A DNA stretch of 64,000 nt, taken from Pestalotiopsis fici W106-1. Its lineage: Eukaryota; Ascomycota; Sordariomycetes; Amphisphaeriales; Sporocadaceae. The DNA is taken from contig NW_006917093.1 of the NCBI RefSeq assembly GCF_000516985.1, forward strand, positions 2,604,001 through 2,668,000. Reading direction: 5' to 3'. The position numbers and the translations under genes are program-made. The stretch's first letter is position 1; each line of letters opens with the position of its first letter. Shown in pieces: positions 11,559-22,922 of the stretch. The notes beneath the pieces are model-generated. The model was not told where the DNA came from and ran no database searches. It was given only the letters and a program-made list of their open reading frames with translations.

Positions 11559-13357
11559 ATGGCCTCCTACGCCCTACCGAGTCCGCCGCTCTCCCACGGC
11601 CATAGCCATGGCCACAGTCACAGTCACGGACATTCACACTCTTTTGGGCATTCGCGGCGGACCGGCTCACAGAGCCAGAGTGGCTCAGGACATCACCGCT
11701 ACAGCCAGAGCCTCGATCAAGATGGACAAGACCACCTACAACAGAACATGTCCCACTACAGAGCAAACTCCTACCTGCCGCTACAAAAGCGCGAGAACCG
11801 TCCCTCACCATTGTCGAAGCAAAACACCAGCTTGACTCCCGTGGAAGACATGTCGCCAATGACGCCGGCGCGCGCGAATACGGATACCTACTTCGATTCC
11901 AAAGCCGCCGCGTCGCACTCCCACGAGCATCATGACCACGACCACGACCACCACGACCACGATCATCATGACCACGACCGTGAACATGACCATGATCACG
12001 GCCACGATCACAAGCACGATCACAGCCATAGTCACAGCCATAGCCATAGCCATAAAGAGAGCTGCGGACATGACCACCACAGCCACAGCCATGACCATGG
12101 TCACGACCACGACCATCATGGGCACGATCATGCACATGGCCATGTTCATGCACATTCGGCCCAGTTTTCCAAGCTGACGAGTCTCTTGCTGCCGTACACC
12201 TCTCGATGGCCACTTATACATGCCATAATGACAGAGAAGGACTCGCGTCGCATTTTCTATTTCATGGGGTGAGTAGCACCGCAACACTCTACTGACGGGA
12301 GGACATGCAACTGACCCAATGCACAGCCTCAACTTCTCGTTCATGGCCGTTCAGGCTTTCTATGGCTACGTCACAGATTCTCTAGGTCTGCTGAGCGATA
12401 GTATACACATGTTCTTTGACTGTGTAGCATTGGCAGTTGGACTTTTTGCGGCTGTCATGGGCAAGTGGCCCCCAAGCCAGAGATTCCCATATGGATTTGG
12501 AAAGATTGAAACGCTTAGCGGCTTCGCCAATGGCATTTTCCTAATGTAAGTACTGCTCGAGATGCTTCAGGTTCAATCATTAACATGCGGTAATGCACAG
12601 TCTGATCAGTGTTGAGATCATGTTTGAGGGTTTCGAGAGGCTATTGGAGGGCCGGGAGACAAAGCGACTCCTGGATCTCTTCGTTGTCAGTACTTTGGGA
12701 CTGGTTGTTAACTTGCTGGGCATATTCGCATTTGGCTCCCACGGACACCACGGCCATGATCACGGGCACGGGCACGACCATTCACACGGACACAGCCATG
12801 GTCATTCTCATGGTCATTCCCACGGCCACTCTCACGGGAACGACAACATGCATGGCATTTACCTGCACATTCTCGCCGACACCTTGGGAAGCGCGTCGGT
12901 CATTTTCTCCACAATCTTGACATATTTTATCCCATGGTCTGGATGGGATCCCCTGGCATCTTTCTTGATTGCCTACTTGATTGCCATCACTGCAATTCCT
13001 CTGGTCAAGTCTTCTGCTCATCGACTGCTTCTGGTCAACCCGGACGACACCGAGTACATGCTTCGCAATACCCTGACCGGGATCAGCGAGGTTCGAGGTG
13101 TGGCTTCTTATGCTGTGCCCAAGTTTTGGACTGACGATCGAACCGGACACGCTGCTAATGGAAGTCTGTTGGGTGTCATCCACGTGGCAGCCATGCGCGG
13201 AACCGACTTGGAAGAAGTGCAAGAACGGGTGAACAACTATCTGTTGGACAAGGGCATAGATATGACCATTCAAATGGAGCGAGAAGGCGATTCGTCTTGC
13301 TGGTGCGGCATGGGCAGAACCAGCCCGATAACACCCAAAACACCAAGTTTCCACTAG
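11559..13357 (+). CDS. CDF-family zinc transporter (Msc2/ZnT5-7-like), histidine-rich
   Basis: A cation-diffusion-facilitator transporter expected to move zinc into the secretory pathway. Three exons (11559-12268, 12327-12545, 12601-13357) give 561 residues. Residues 1-220 are a hydrophilic tail with two long runs of HS/HG/HD repeats. The transport domain follows: FSFMAVQAFYGYVTDSLGLL, then SDSIHMFFDC, with a second metal-site pair in LHILADTLGS, separated by another His-rich loop (about 315-350). These paired His/Asp motifs are the CDF zinc site. The order resembles Msc2/ZnT5/ZnT7, but the extra N-terminal membrane half of yeast Msc2 is absent, as in ZnT7. A WCGMG-containing tail ends the protein. 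The start is the first ATG in the long first exon. Confidence 0.92.
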
Positions 13358-13758
13358 TGTAGGAGGAATTGGTAGAGGCGCATGAAGCCATTCACCGTTT
13401 GCTGCTTTGCATTGGACAAGGGTATATATCCTTGGGACTCGACTGTAGACATGTGTATCTTTCTATAAATGGCCGGTGGTTCATCGATTATAGGTTGCAG
13501 AGGACTAGAGAGGGCAAGAATAGCTCTGCCATTATCGAGATACCCGGAGACAGATTCTTTGTATAACCTTGCCATAGAAGCAACAAGCAGCGTACATTAT
13601 TAGCAAGCATTACATGTCCTCATTTAAAAAAGTCACTGCATGATCACCAGACCTGGCGTCTTCGACAACATGACCAATTGTCGGATTCAGACCCGAGGCA
13701 CTGTCTATTCTCGAAACGCCTATTGGACAATGTATCTTTGCATGGATGCCAGCAGTGA
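13358..13758. other. convergent 3' flank, no gene
   Basis: The zinc transporter and the DUF6536 gene end on either side. No supported coding, RNA or repeat feature was seen. Confidence 0.5.
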
Positions 13759-16439
13759 TCACGCATAATACCAGTCTTCGATGGGAACTCCGACATCATC
13801 TGCCGCAACGCCAAAACCGAGGTGGCCGACTGGATCTTCGAAACTCGCGTACTGGTCGAGAAAGCCGGGAGGCATGGGCACCACTCCCCACTTGATTTTG
13901 TTCTGGGAGATGAGCAGCCTGAGCTCGTCGTCGCTGCCTTTCATTTCTCTGAACACAGATTCGTCCGGTGCTGGATCAATATGTAGTGAGTCGCTGCTCG
14001 CATGTCTAATGCTGCGCATCTCAATATCATCATTGTGGGTCTGACTGTAGCCGCCAAGGATCAGAGCACGCTCAGCAAGGTCGGATCTATTTTCGCCTTG
14101 GATGACGTTTGCGTCACTGTACAGATGGGCATCTGTGTCGGGCGCATGTAGCAGTGAGGATACGGATTCCCTTTCAGACGGGCTGAGATTGTCGAGTGAC
14201 TGCTCTCTAGCTTTCGACATGGCAGAGACGTGGCAGGCTGCCGATATGGCCCAGGAGTTACTCCCAACGGACCTCATGTATCCAGGCAGACGAAACACAC
14301 CGAGGATGCACGGTGCTAATGTGATGACCAAGAAGATAATAATGAATGCCAGGATTGAGATCGGAGAGTACCCAAAGGAGACTTGTGTGTCTGCGCCGAG
14401 GCTATCGTCCAGAATGCCTGCATTCTCTTCTTGGAATTCTTCTCCTTTGAAGTAGTCTTGAGCCAGACTGTTAGCAACTCAGTTGAGCCTATATCATGGC
14501 AAGGATCCATACCTCCTTCAAAAACCACAACATAGAAGGTATTTGACATCATCCAGTGGAGAAGTACACTCCCAGTGATTAGCGGTATGCTATACTTGTA
14601 CGGCAGCTGCAAACGATAAGTCGCGAATTGAGAGCCTCTGTGGCGATATTGATTAGAGGACAAATTGACGCGGTCACTGGTACCGCTAGCAGGGCACGTG
14701 GTACTCACGTAGGTTCCGTGACTCTGAGTCCTTTATACCGCATGCTATACATGGCCCATTCTCGAGCCATTTGCATTCTCGTGAAGAGAGTGTTGTAAGA
14801 TAGATAGCAAAAAGAGAGGATCAGCTGAGGGCTGTTGACAAGCAGCGTGGCGGAGAGAAATCCACTGGTCAGCCTGGATCGGATGAGAAAGTTCGAGTCG
14901 CTCTGACCAACAGTACCGGTCCTAGAAGCGAAAAGGACAAGAAATCAGCCCCGGCGACGCCATTTCCAAAGATGAAGAGACTTACAGGATTCCTGCAAAA
15001 CTTCCAGCTATCCACAGACAGAAGCATACAGGGAAAAGACATACAATGTAGATCACATATGTACAGATCCATGTCCGCTTAGATACCGCACTGCCCATAC
15101 GCCTTGGCCGCTGATGCCATCTCCGGGGCCCGGGCGCAAGTGTCCGCTGACTTCTTCTCACGCCCGTCCGACTCAGCGTACATTGTCCGACAGTATGGGG
15201 ATCCGGCTCGCGGATGAAAGCGGTCACAGCGTCCCCCAGCGTGACGAGACTCTGACGATAATCCAGCCCTTTCAGCACGACAAGGCACTGGACAAACTTG
15301 ATGGTTGTGCATAATGTAATGGCAAGCAAGAGCATCACACTGAGTCCAATCTTGCATCCAGGTTGGATGCTTTCTGCAAGACAGTAGCTGACCGGTAGCG
15401 GCACGAATTGGCTTTGAACGAACTGGCTATCATCAAATTGGAAATCAATCTTCCAAGTCTCTTCGCTGCTGTCCGCGGTCGCCTGTAATCTATTTTGACA
15501 TGCATTATCGCACTGCGGAGCCTCAGTAAAACCCACACTCTGGAAGGTTGCTTCCATTACGCATTGTGCACTATACCAGAGGCTATTGATGGACCCATTC
15601 GTCTCCTTGAAGAAGTCAGCGGAAATGTAGCTGGTTGAATAATTTGTCGGGTAGGTTGTCGTCCATCCATCAGGCTGATCGATTACAATCACAACATTTC
15701 GATACTTCTGCAAGCCATGACATTGCTCGTACTCGTTTCGGCATTTTGCTGCAGAGATTTGATTCCATGTACTCCCTTCTGCGGCCACAGACGATATATT
15801 GGCCGAGACTGGTGATTTGGGCTCGAGATAGGCATCCGAGCCCAGATAAGTATCCGAAGAATCGCTGTCTGGAATCACCAGGGACGTTCCTGGCACGCGA
15901 TACGGGCCCCCATTTACAAATCCCTCGGTCGCAATGGTGAGCTGGTAGGAGCTCTCGCGCCGGTCAGTCTGAAAGATGACACTGTTGAAGAACAAATGCA
16001 GCGGGATGGAGCTCAAGAAGAAGACGGCCCACGAGAGCGTCTTGAACCTCGACACGCGCACGGCGTTGCGCAGCGAGGGGATGCCAATGTCGAGCCACGA
16101 TCCCCGGCTATGCGCCTCAACTACTTCGTCCCTCGACGGCGCGTTGAGCACCTGCATGAAGAAATTCGACGATGCGAAGATGGCCGTCGAAAAGATGTTG
16201 AGGAGCAAGTGCAGCGCGAGATTCGCTCGGCTGGCACCACTCGATCCACAAGCTCCAGAGTAAAACATGACGGTCTTGTAAATTCCTCGAGCCTGTGCGA
16301 GAGCGGCGATAAGGAACGAGATCAATATGAGCGTCGACACGCCCATGATTGTCGTGTTTACCAGAGCCGCCCGCCGCCACCCAGTGGTCCCAAAGGCAGA
16401 CCGAATCCGAGACCATATTGATAGTCTTGGTCTCGCCAT
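13759..16439 (-). CDS. DUF6536-type multi-pass membrane protein
   Basis: A fungal membrane protein of unknown function. Four exons (14986-16439, 14709-14921, 14513-14637, 13759-14456) give 829 residues. The N-terminal third carries the hallmark of the family: a hydrophobic segment, then LALHLLLNIFSTAIFASSNFFMQVL, the NAPSRDEVVEAHSRGSWLDI block, and FLSSIPLHLFFNSVIF. A large probably extracytoplasmic region with many N-glycosylation sequons follows. Several more membrane helices and the conserved YRLQLPYKYSIPLI stretch come after the introns. The C-terminus is a soluble acidic tail ending in WYYA. The ATG at 16439 is used; no earlier in-frame ATG exists close by. Exon phases agree throughout. 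Confidence 0.85.
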
Positions 16440-18870
16440 TTTTTGCGCGATCCAAGTCAAACGTCAAGGGAACTTTGGTGCATATGCTTGCGTGACTGAC
16501 ATGATGAAATATGTCTCCCTATGATGAACGAAAGAGTAGACTAGAAAGGAAAGAAATGAAATTTGCCCCAGCGCAAAGCAGTGAGGCTCTGGGGGGATCA
16601 GGAACGGGGCTGATACATTCATTGCCAAGTAATACGGTGTAGTGCATCAGATTGCAGGCACAGCTGCAATCTTCGTATATCAATGCTAGGAAGGAAGAGT
16701 CAGTCGGACCAATCAAGAACTGCTATTGATACACACACAAGCGCGCAGCCACGGGCAAGCAGGGCCGATAACAAAACTCTCCGCGTCCGCTATCAAGCTA
16801 AAGGTGCAAGCAAACATTTGAAGAAGAAAATGTGGCTTTGACTCTTTCCATTCGCTCGAAACAATGGGTGTAGATTATCTTGACATTAGTTGCAAAGAGC
16901 AAAGGCCAAAAATTTGTTGTTACAAGCTGCAACGGATAATATAAAAAACAAATGACAAAACGGAGCTCAAGGGTTAGGACAGCTCAGTGTTCATTAACTT
17001 CATTGCTCGGTATAATTCCTAGCTCATGCCTTCGCCCAAACACATTCCACTTAGAAGCCTTGGCTATAAGTATAGCATGAAGAGTGAACTGGTGTAGAAT
17101 CGGACTGATGTAGGCTCCTTGACAATATACTGTGCTCCGTGCTCGTTATTTTACACGATGTAAGATTAAAGTGGTCTCTCAAGAGAAAAGGAAAGGAAAT
17201 GCAAATATGATATTTTTGTAATAATAATAAGGGCTGTTTCTTTAAGGCATGCTTTGCCCCTGTCCACATAGGACTTGATAAGAATTCAAAGGAAAACAAT
17301 AAACTTTCAAGTTTTACTTAAGACGCTATATTGTATCGGCATTGCGGCGCTAATCTAAGCATACAGGCGGCGACCAAAAGTGAAAGAACTACATTGTAGA
17401 CCCTCGGTAGTTCTGGAGTCGGACTTAACGAGGACCTTCAGAACACTTGCGGACAAATTCTTATTGCAACATTTCTGTAGAAGAAACAAGCGTCGTAAAT
17501 TATCAGGTCAATAGTGCATATTCATATTTCAAAAGTCACTAATATATGGAGGCAATCGAGTTTGGGGTTTGAACAAACGGATCAAATGTCGGATAATGAA
17601 TACAATGTAATATACAGATTACAGAGTTGTCATTCTCACCTATTCAGGCTTGAGATGTGCCGTCTGTCCGATGGATAGGTAAGCATTGGAGAACTGCTGT
17701 GCGCTAGCTTGCAGTGTACAGAGTACGGACTGTGTATTCCCAGTTAACTGTCCGTGGTGGGTCGCACTGCATTTTTCTTCTCATGCACCATATGCAGCCG
17801 AAAGTTCAAACTAGGCCACCTGCATATGAACAAAAAAAAAAGTGACAGTAGATTTTGATTGGAGACTCCATATAGCATCGACATCGCGGCGTTGATTTTG
17901 AACAGACAATGCAGCGGCCAAAGCGGATGAACCCCTGGGCAGTTCTGGCGTCAGACGTTTAGGACCCCCACGGGGAAGTCCAGAAGAGCCCCCCAGAGCC
18001 CCTCCAATGGCTCCTCCATTGAACCGAAATGGCCGACTCCCGAGGCAGAATATCGCGCGAAGCGGTACGTAGATGTGTAACATTGCCCGCTTGTCATCGG
18101 CTGTCCTTCTCCAATCCGCAGCCTTCAATTGTATATATTTATATCTTTCAAGCCGAGACGAGCGACTTTACGGACTTGCGTTGCATGTTTGTTTGATGGA
18201 TTAGATTAGCATCTTGCGCCTCAAGTCGGATGAAGGATACTTTTCAATAAGCACCAGAAAGACTTTTAAAAAGTACCACCACAGGCGTTAGGTACTCTCT
18301 GTCTCCCCGCTAAGCTCCACTATACATACACGAAGCCGAGGCACTGACGTCGATTGACGCTGCCACCGACGCCCCGGGATAAGCACCGTCGCAAGTCGCA
18401 TTACTCGACAAGTCGCCCGCCGTCAGACCTCAAGTCGAATTGCAACGTGGGAGGCCAAAATAAAATAAACTTTCGGGGTAGGCGATCGTTCCTTGTGTGA
18501 CAGTGGCATATATCCAAGAACCTGGAACAGTTTATTAGCCTTCAGGGGAAGTGAGGGAGTGAAAAAAAAAATATTTGGGAAACGCCCTGAACAAGCAGAA
18601 TACAATCTTAAAGTCGACTGTCGGAAAGCGGGTCGCCTCGATCACAAGCCAGTGGAAACAACCGATACATTTATCAGACAAAGAAAGACACCAACTAGAC
18701 ACACGACACCCTCTTCCTCCTTCAAACGGAGCTCCCCCTAATCTCACCCCGTCGAGGTCTCTCCTCTACCTTTTCTCTTCCTCTGCGCCCTCCTCGTCCT
18801 CGAATTTCTTCCTTCTCACCCCATCTCCTTCCTATACCCCAAACACAGAGACGCCTACAGGTCCGATACC
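16440..18870. other. long AT-richer intergenic region with a diverged duplication
   Basis: About 2.4 kb without a recognised gene. It includes two related segments, 17322-17437 and 17863-17970, about 65 percent alike by eye and in the same orientation. A minus-strand frame at 17811-18128 is open but unrecognised. The right end is the carrier promoter, with CT-rich tracts near 18710-18830. Confidence 0.5.
17322..17970. repeat. imperfect direct repeat pair (17322-17437 and 17863-17970)
   Basis: Both copies share the order GCATTGCGGCG / ACATCGCGGCG, then a GCGGC-CCAAA block, then TAGTTCTGGAGTC / CAGTTCTGGCGTC and an AGGACC end. Differences are mostly transitions, with some small gaps. Copy spacing is about 540 nt. 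The origin is unknown. Confidence 0.5.
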
Positions 18871-20007
18871 ATGTCGTCCACCGACTCGATAAAGGAATCC
18901 GTCGCCGCCAGGCTCCCGCACATTCCCGAGTCCAAGGAGGAGCTCAAGGCCGAAGTAAAGGCCGAGGCCAAGGCCGTCGCCAGCTCGGGACTGTCGCAAC
19001 TGCGCTCGTTTGCCGCGGGCGGTTTCGGTGGCATTTGCGCCGTCGTCGTCGGCCACCCCTTTGATCTCGTCAAGGTCCGCCTCCAGACCGCCGAGTCGGG
19101 CGTCTACAAGAGCGCCGTCGACTGTCTCAAGCAGAGCATTGCCCGCGATGGCTTGCGGAGGGGTCTGTACGCTGGTGTCAGCGCGCCCTTGGTTGGTGTC
19201 ACGCCCATGTGTATGTGATTGGTCCCGATTCTTTTCCTCTCCCATCATCCCCTTGCCAAATACGCGAGTTTTGATCAAATTGCAAGAATGCCCAGCTAAT
19301 CAAGTCTCGATCCCAATACAGTCGCCGTATCGTTCTGGGGCTACGACCTCGGCAAGCAGCTCGTCACATCGTACTCGACGGTAGAAAAGAATGCCGCCAC
19401 AGGTCAGCCACAGTTGTCCATTGGCCAGGTATCGGCGGCCGGCTTCTTCAGCGCGATCCCCATGACGGCCATCACGGCGCCGTTTGAGCGCGTCAAGGTC
19501 ATTCTGCAGGTGCAAGGCTCGCGGCTGCAGCCGGGCGAGGAGCCGCGCTACAAGGGCGGCATGGACGTGGTGCGCAGCCTGTACCGCGAGGGCGGCGTGC
19601 GCAGCGTCTTCCGCGGCAGCGCCGCCACCCTGGCCCGCGACGGCCCCGGTTCCGCCGCCTACTTTGCCGCCTACGAGTACATCAAGCGCCGCCTCACCCC
19701 CAAGGACCCCGTCACCGGCGCCCCCCAGGGCGACCTCTCCCTGCTCGCCGTCACTGCCGCCGGTGGCGCTGCCGGTATCGCCATGTGGATCCCCGTCTTC
19801 CCCGTCGACACGGTCAAGAGCAGGCTGCAGACGGCTGAGGGCAACGTCTCCATTGGCGGCGTCATCCGCGAGCTCTACGGCCGCGGCGGTGTCAAGGCTT
19901 TCTTCCCTGGCTTCGGTCCTGCCCTTGCCCGTGCTGTCCCCGCCAACGCCGCCACCTTCCTTGGTGTTGAGCTGGCTCACCAGGCCATGAACAAGGCCTT
20001 TGGCTGA
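18871..20007 (+). CDS. acuH: mitochondrial carnitine/acylcarnitine carrier
   Basis: An inner-membrane carrier exchanging carnitine for acylcarnitine, feeding acyl and acetyl units to mitochondria during growth on fatty acids or acetate. Two exons (18871-19210, 19322-20007) give 341 residues. Three carrier repeats are visible, each with a Px[DE]xx[KR] signature: PFDLVKVRLQ, PFERVKVILQ and PVDTVKSRLQ. Repeat 2 has the CAC-type features MTAITAPFERVK and QVQGSRLQPGEEPRYKGGMDV. An unusual hydrophilic, Lys/Glu/Ala-rich leader of about 45 residues precedes the first helix. Assignment to the CAC subfamily rests on remembered Crc1/AcuH sequence features; the ornithine carrier is the closest alternative. 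The second exon is very GC-rich. It converges on the histidine phosphatase gene. Confidence 0.88.
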
Positions 20008-20804
20008 GCTAGGGGTAGACCTACTTTGACAAATTAGAAAAGAGATTTGGATTTATGCGCTTCACAACAATTTCTTTTTGAACTCGAGCCTGGAAAAAAA
20101 AAAGCAAACAGAGCCATCTCGGGTCATATCATGATAACGACGAACAAATTCGTATACACAGCGTTCATGCGATCAAAATATATTGTCGACAGCCTAGGGG
20201 TTTGTTCAGAAGTGGGAGGAATTAAGCAGACGACTGCTCGGACCGAAGCGGGGAGGAGGCCAGGTGACGAAGAATACCCCAAGAGGCGTCATTGTTCGTC
20301 CCTTTCGCAGTGGGCGGTTCAGTTGCCGAAGAGAAAAGAGCTCTGTGCATATGATTGGAGGGTGATATATAGTTCCTTATGACCATGCATAGTTTCGGCG
20401 TTCTTCAAGATCGGCTGAATAGATTATATTTACTCCTTAGACGAACGAATGGATTCATTTTGGCAGCTTTTACACACTTGATGTTCGGCCATGGAGGTGT
20501 TCAGTGAAGATATTTATATTACTACTGGTCTAAACACATTAGAAGGGAGATCCGACAATTCTCCAAGGTGTGATGATTTTCCGAAAACGCCATGCACTTG
20601 TGCCATCTATGTGCATTCCCTTTCCACGCCAAAGAAAATGCAGTGTTGGAGAGGTATCATGCCAAAGGATGGTATGCCTCGTATGCTCTACTTCGTTATT
20701 AAACCAAGAAAAAAAGAACACCAAACAAAAACAGCTGCTCTAATGATGCCCTTGCTTCGCTTTTTGTGTCTGTGTGGCTCTGAAAATCAGAAATGCAATG
20801 CATA
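20008..20804. other. convergent 3' flank, no gene
   Basis: About 800 nt between the ends of the carrier and the phosphatase genes. An A-run lies near 20094-20103. No supported gene was found. Confidence 0.5.
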
Positions 20805-22922
20805 TCATAGCTGTCGCTCAGTTACAGTCCATCGTCGCTTTTGTGAGCTAAAGTCTCGAAGTGTCTCTGCATCATCGGGAGGTCGAGGTGATCCCCACAT
20901 GCCAGAACTTGGTGGAATCGACGTCTTCGAGTCAAACTTGTCGTGCTCTTCCGTGTCTATCGAGGCTGGGAGTCCAGGTAAATGGCCATGCTCGTGCTCT
21001 GGCATCTCGATAATTGTCTCTGGCGGTGGAGACGACTTCTTGACCTCCTTTTCGTGACTAAAATCCAGTGTCATGGGCATGTCTAGTTCTTCCTCGGGAT
21101 TGGTGGGCTCCTGCTTTGGTGTCCATAAACCCCACGAATTCTTTCGCGGAGCAGTGCCAAAACTGGTCACTCCACTTCCAACCGTGATGCCGCCCTTTGC
21201 AGCATTATTAGAAAGAAGAGGAGGAAGCCTGGTAACACCATTTGTTCCGCCAGACATGTTCCTGGGACCACTTATTGAGCTGCTCATGGAGTTGCTGCGG
21301 TGGTCCCGTGGCTGGCCGTAATGCGCACCAAAATTAATGTCTCTTAAGGCTGAGCTGAGACCCCTCGAGTGTCCTCTTGAAGCACCAGCCACGCTAGATG
21401 ACCTGCTCACATTGCCTGACCTAACCAGGTGGTCAGTGTTGGCAAACATGGATAGCTCGTATAGGTCCTGCACCGTCACTGGCTTCCTCGACAATCCGTC
21501 GTCAAGAGATGTCACTGGGTGCTCGTTCATAGCACTCTGAGTCTCTGCGTATCCGGGCCTTCGTCTTGCCATGGACAGAGAAGTCATAGGAACGTCGGCG
21601 AGAACGGGCTGGTTTGTGATACCACCCACAAGAGCGTTACATCCAGCACCATGGGAAACTAGTATCACCACGTCCTCAATGTCCTCCTCGTCGTCAAGCG
21701 TGTGGCTCTTTGCGGTATTGTTATTTTCAAGCTTGGATGGATTAGGCGTGATAGGAGTTTTGGTAACCATATGGCCGGGGTGGTCCGTGGTCATGTACCA
21801 GTCTACCAGACGCTTCAATCCCTTACGGAATCGTTGATGCATAGCAGCCCATTCCTCTGGTAGCACGCCACCATCGCCCCAAGCAATCGGGTTGCGGGAA
21901 GAGTCCCACTGATAGTCAATATCGACACATGCGTCTCTCGCATGAGCAACATAACCCTGAGGAATTGGCTCGGAGGGAGATATGGCGTACGCAGGAACAG
22001 GAGCAATGTAGCCCGTGAAAATGGCGGATTCTGAGTAGGCGACCTTGTGAGAACCCCGATGTTCACCAACTCCGTTGTTCAAGCTACCAGCGGGGGCGTC
22101 TCCTGGCTTTACGAGACCGTCCAGACTGGCATTGCGCGACTGCGTTGGTGAATTCCACAATCGACTCGGCGTTGTTGGTGTGCTCGGACGCGGGTTCGGG
22201 TCGGTATACGTGATGTAGTTTTCTTTGCGCAGAAGCTCTGCTTTGGCTGTCATGAGCATGAGACTCGACCTTGGAGGTGGCGTTATGTGATCAAAGTAGT
22301 CTGGCGAGGCCCATTCTCCAAGGAAAGGATCTAGTCGCAATATGGTTTTCTCCAAATGATCCGAATTTTGCGTCGGCTGCATAGGCGGAATATCGGTCAT
22401 AAGGGCCGGTCGAGTTCTTGGGGAGACGGGATCCGACGAGACTGGTGTCTGAGGTCTCGGCGAAGCTTGGAGCCGTGCAGGAGGGTAATCGCTGGCCTGC
22501 GTGAAAGGCGAGGGGCTCGAAGCAATTCCGGCGCTGATGGCAATGGACGTCTGAATACAGCGGAGGAAAGGAGAGCTGTGCAGGACGACTCGGTATCGCT
22601 TCTTCTTGGGCTTCTCAGTGTTTCCATTCTGGCCATTATTGTGGCTTGCGCGAGCAGCTTCGTCCTCGGCCTCTTTTTCTTGTAGTATGGATGCGATTCT
22701 TGCCCCAAGCTGCCTGCATTGGAGCCAGCCGCCGTAAGTGAGAGGCGGGTCGTAGGGTGTCGGTGAGGTCATATGCCACTGTTTGTCAGCAGCGTCTAGT
22801 CGGTTGCCATGTCTGTTTGGACGTTAGGTTAGCTACGGGTTAATGGAGGATATCTGATTTGGGTGCATTGCAACGGAGAATACGAACCTGACGACAAACA
22901 GGTACGCCGGCGGGCGACCCAT
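20805..22922 (-). CDS. histidine phosphatase (phosphoglycerate mutase-like) superfamily protein
   Basis: A phosphatase of the RHG superfamily; the natural substrate is unknown. A short first exon (22888-22922, 35 nt) joins 20805-22812 to give 680 residues. The join recreates the catalytic FVVRHGNR motif near residue 12, which neither exon has alone. The rest of the core is present: LTYGGWLQCRQLG, LHSSPFLRCIQTSIAI and the second catalytic histidine in VVILVSHGAGCNALVGG. The C-terminal 250 residues are low-complexity Ser/Pro/Gly-rich and probably disordered. No signal peptide or membrane segment is seen, so it is probably cytosolic or nuclear. Confidence 0.88.

Noticed and set aside
11524..12344. 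Long open frames antisense and out of frame over the histidine-repeat exon
   Set aside because: They arise from the CAC/CAT repeat composition; only the sense frame joins to the transporter domain.
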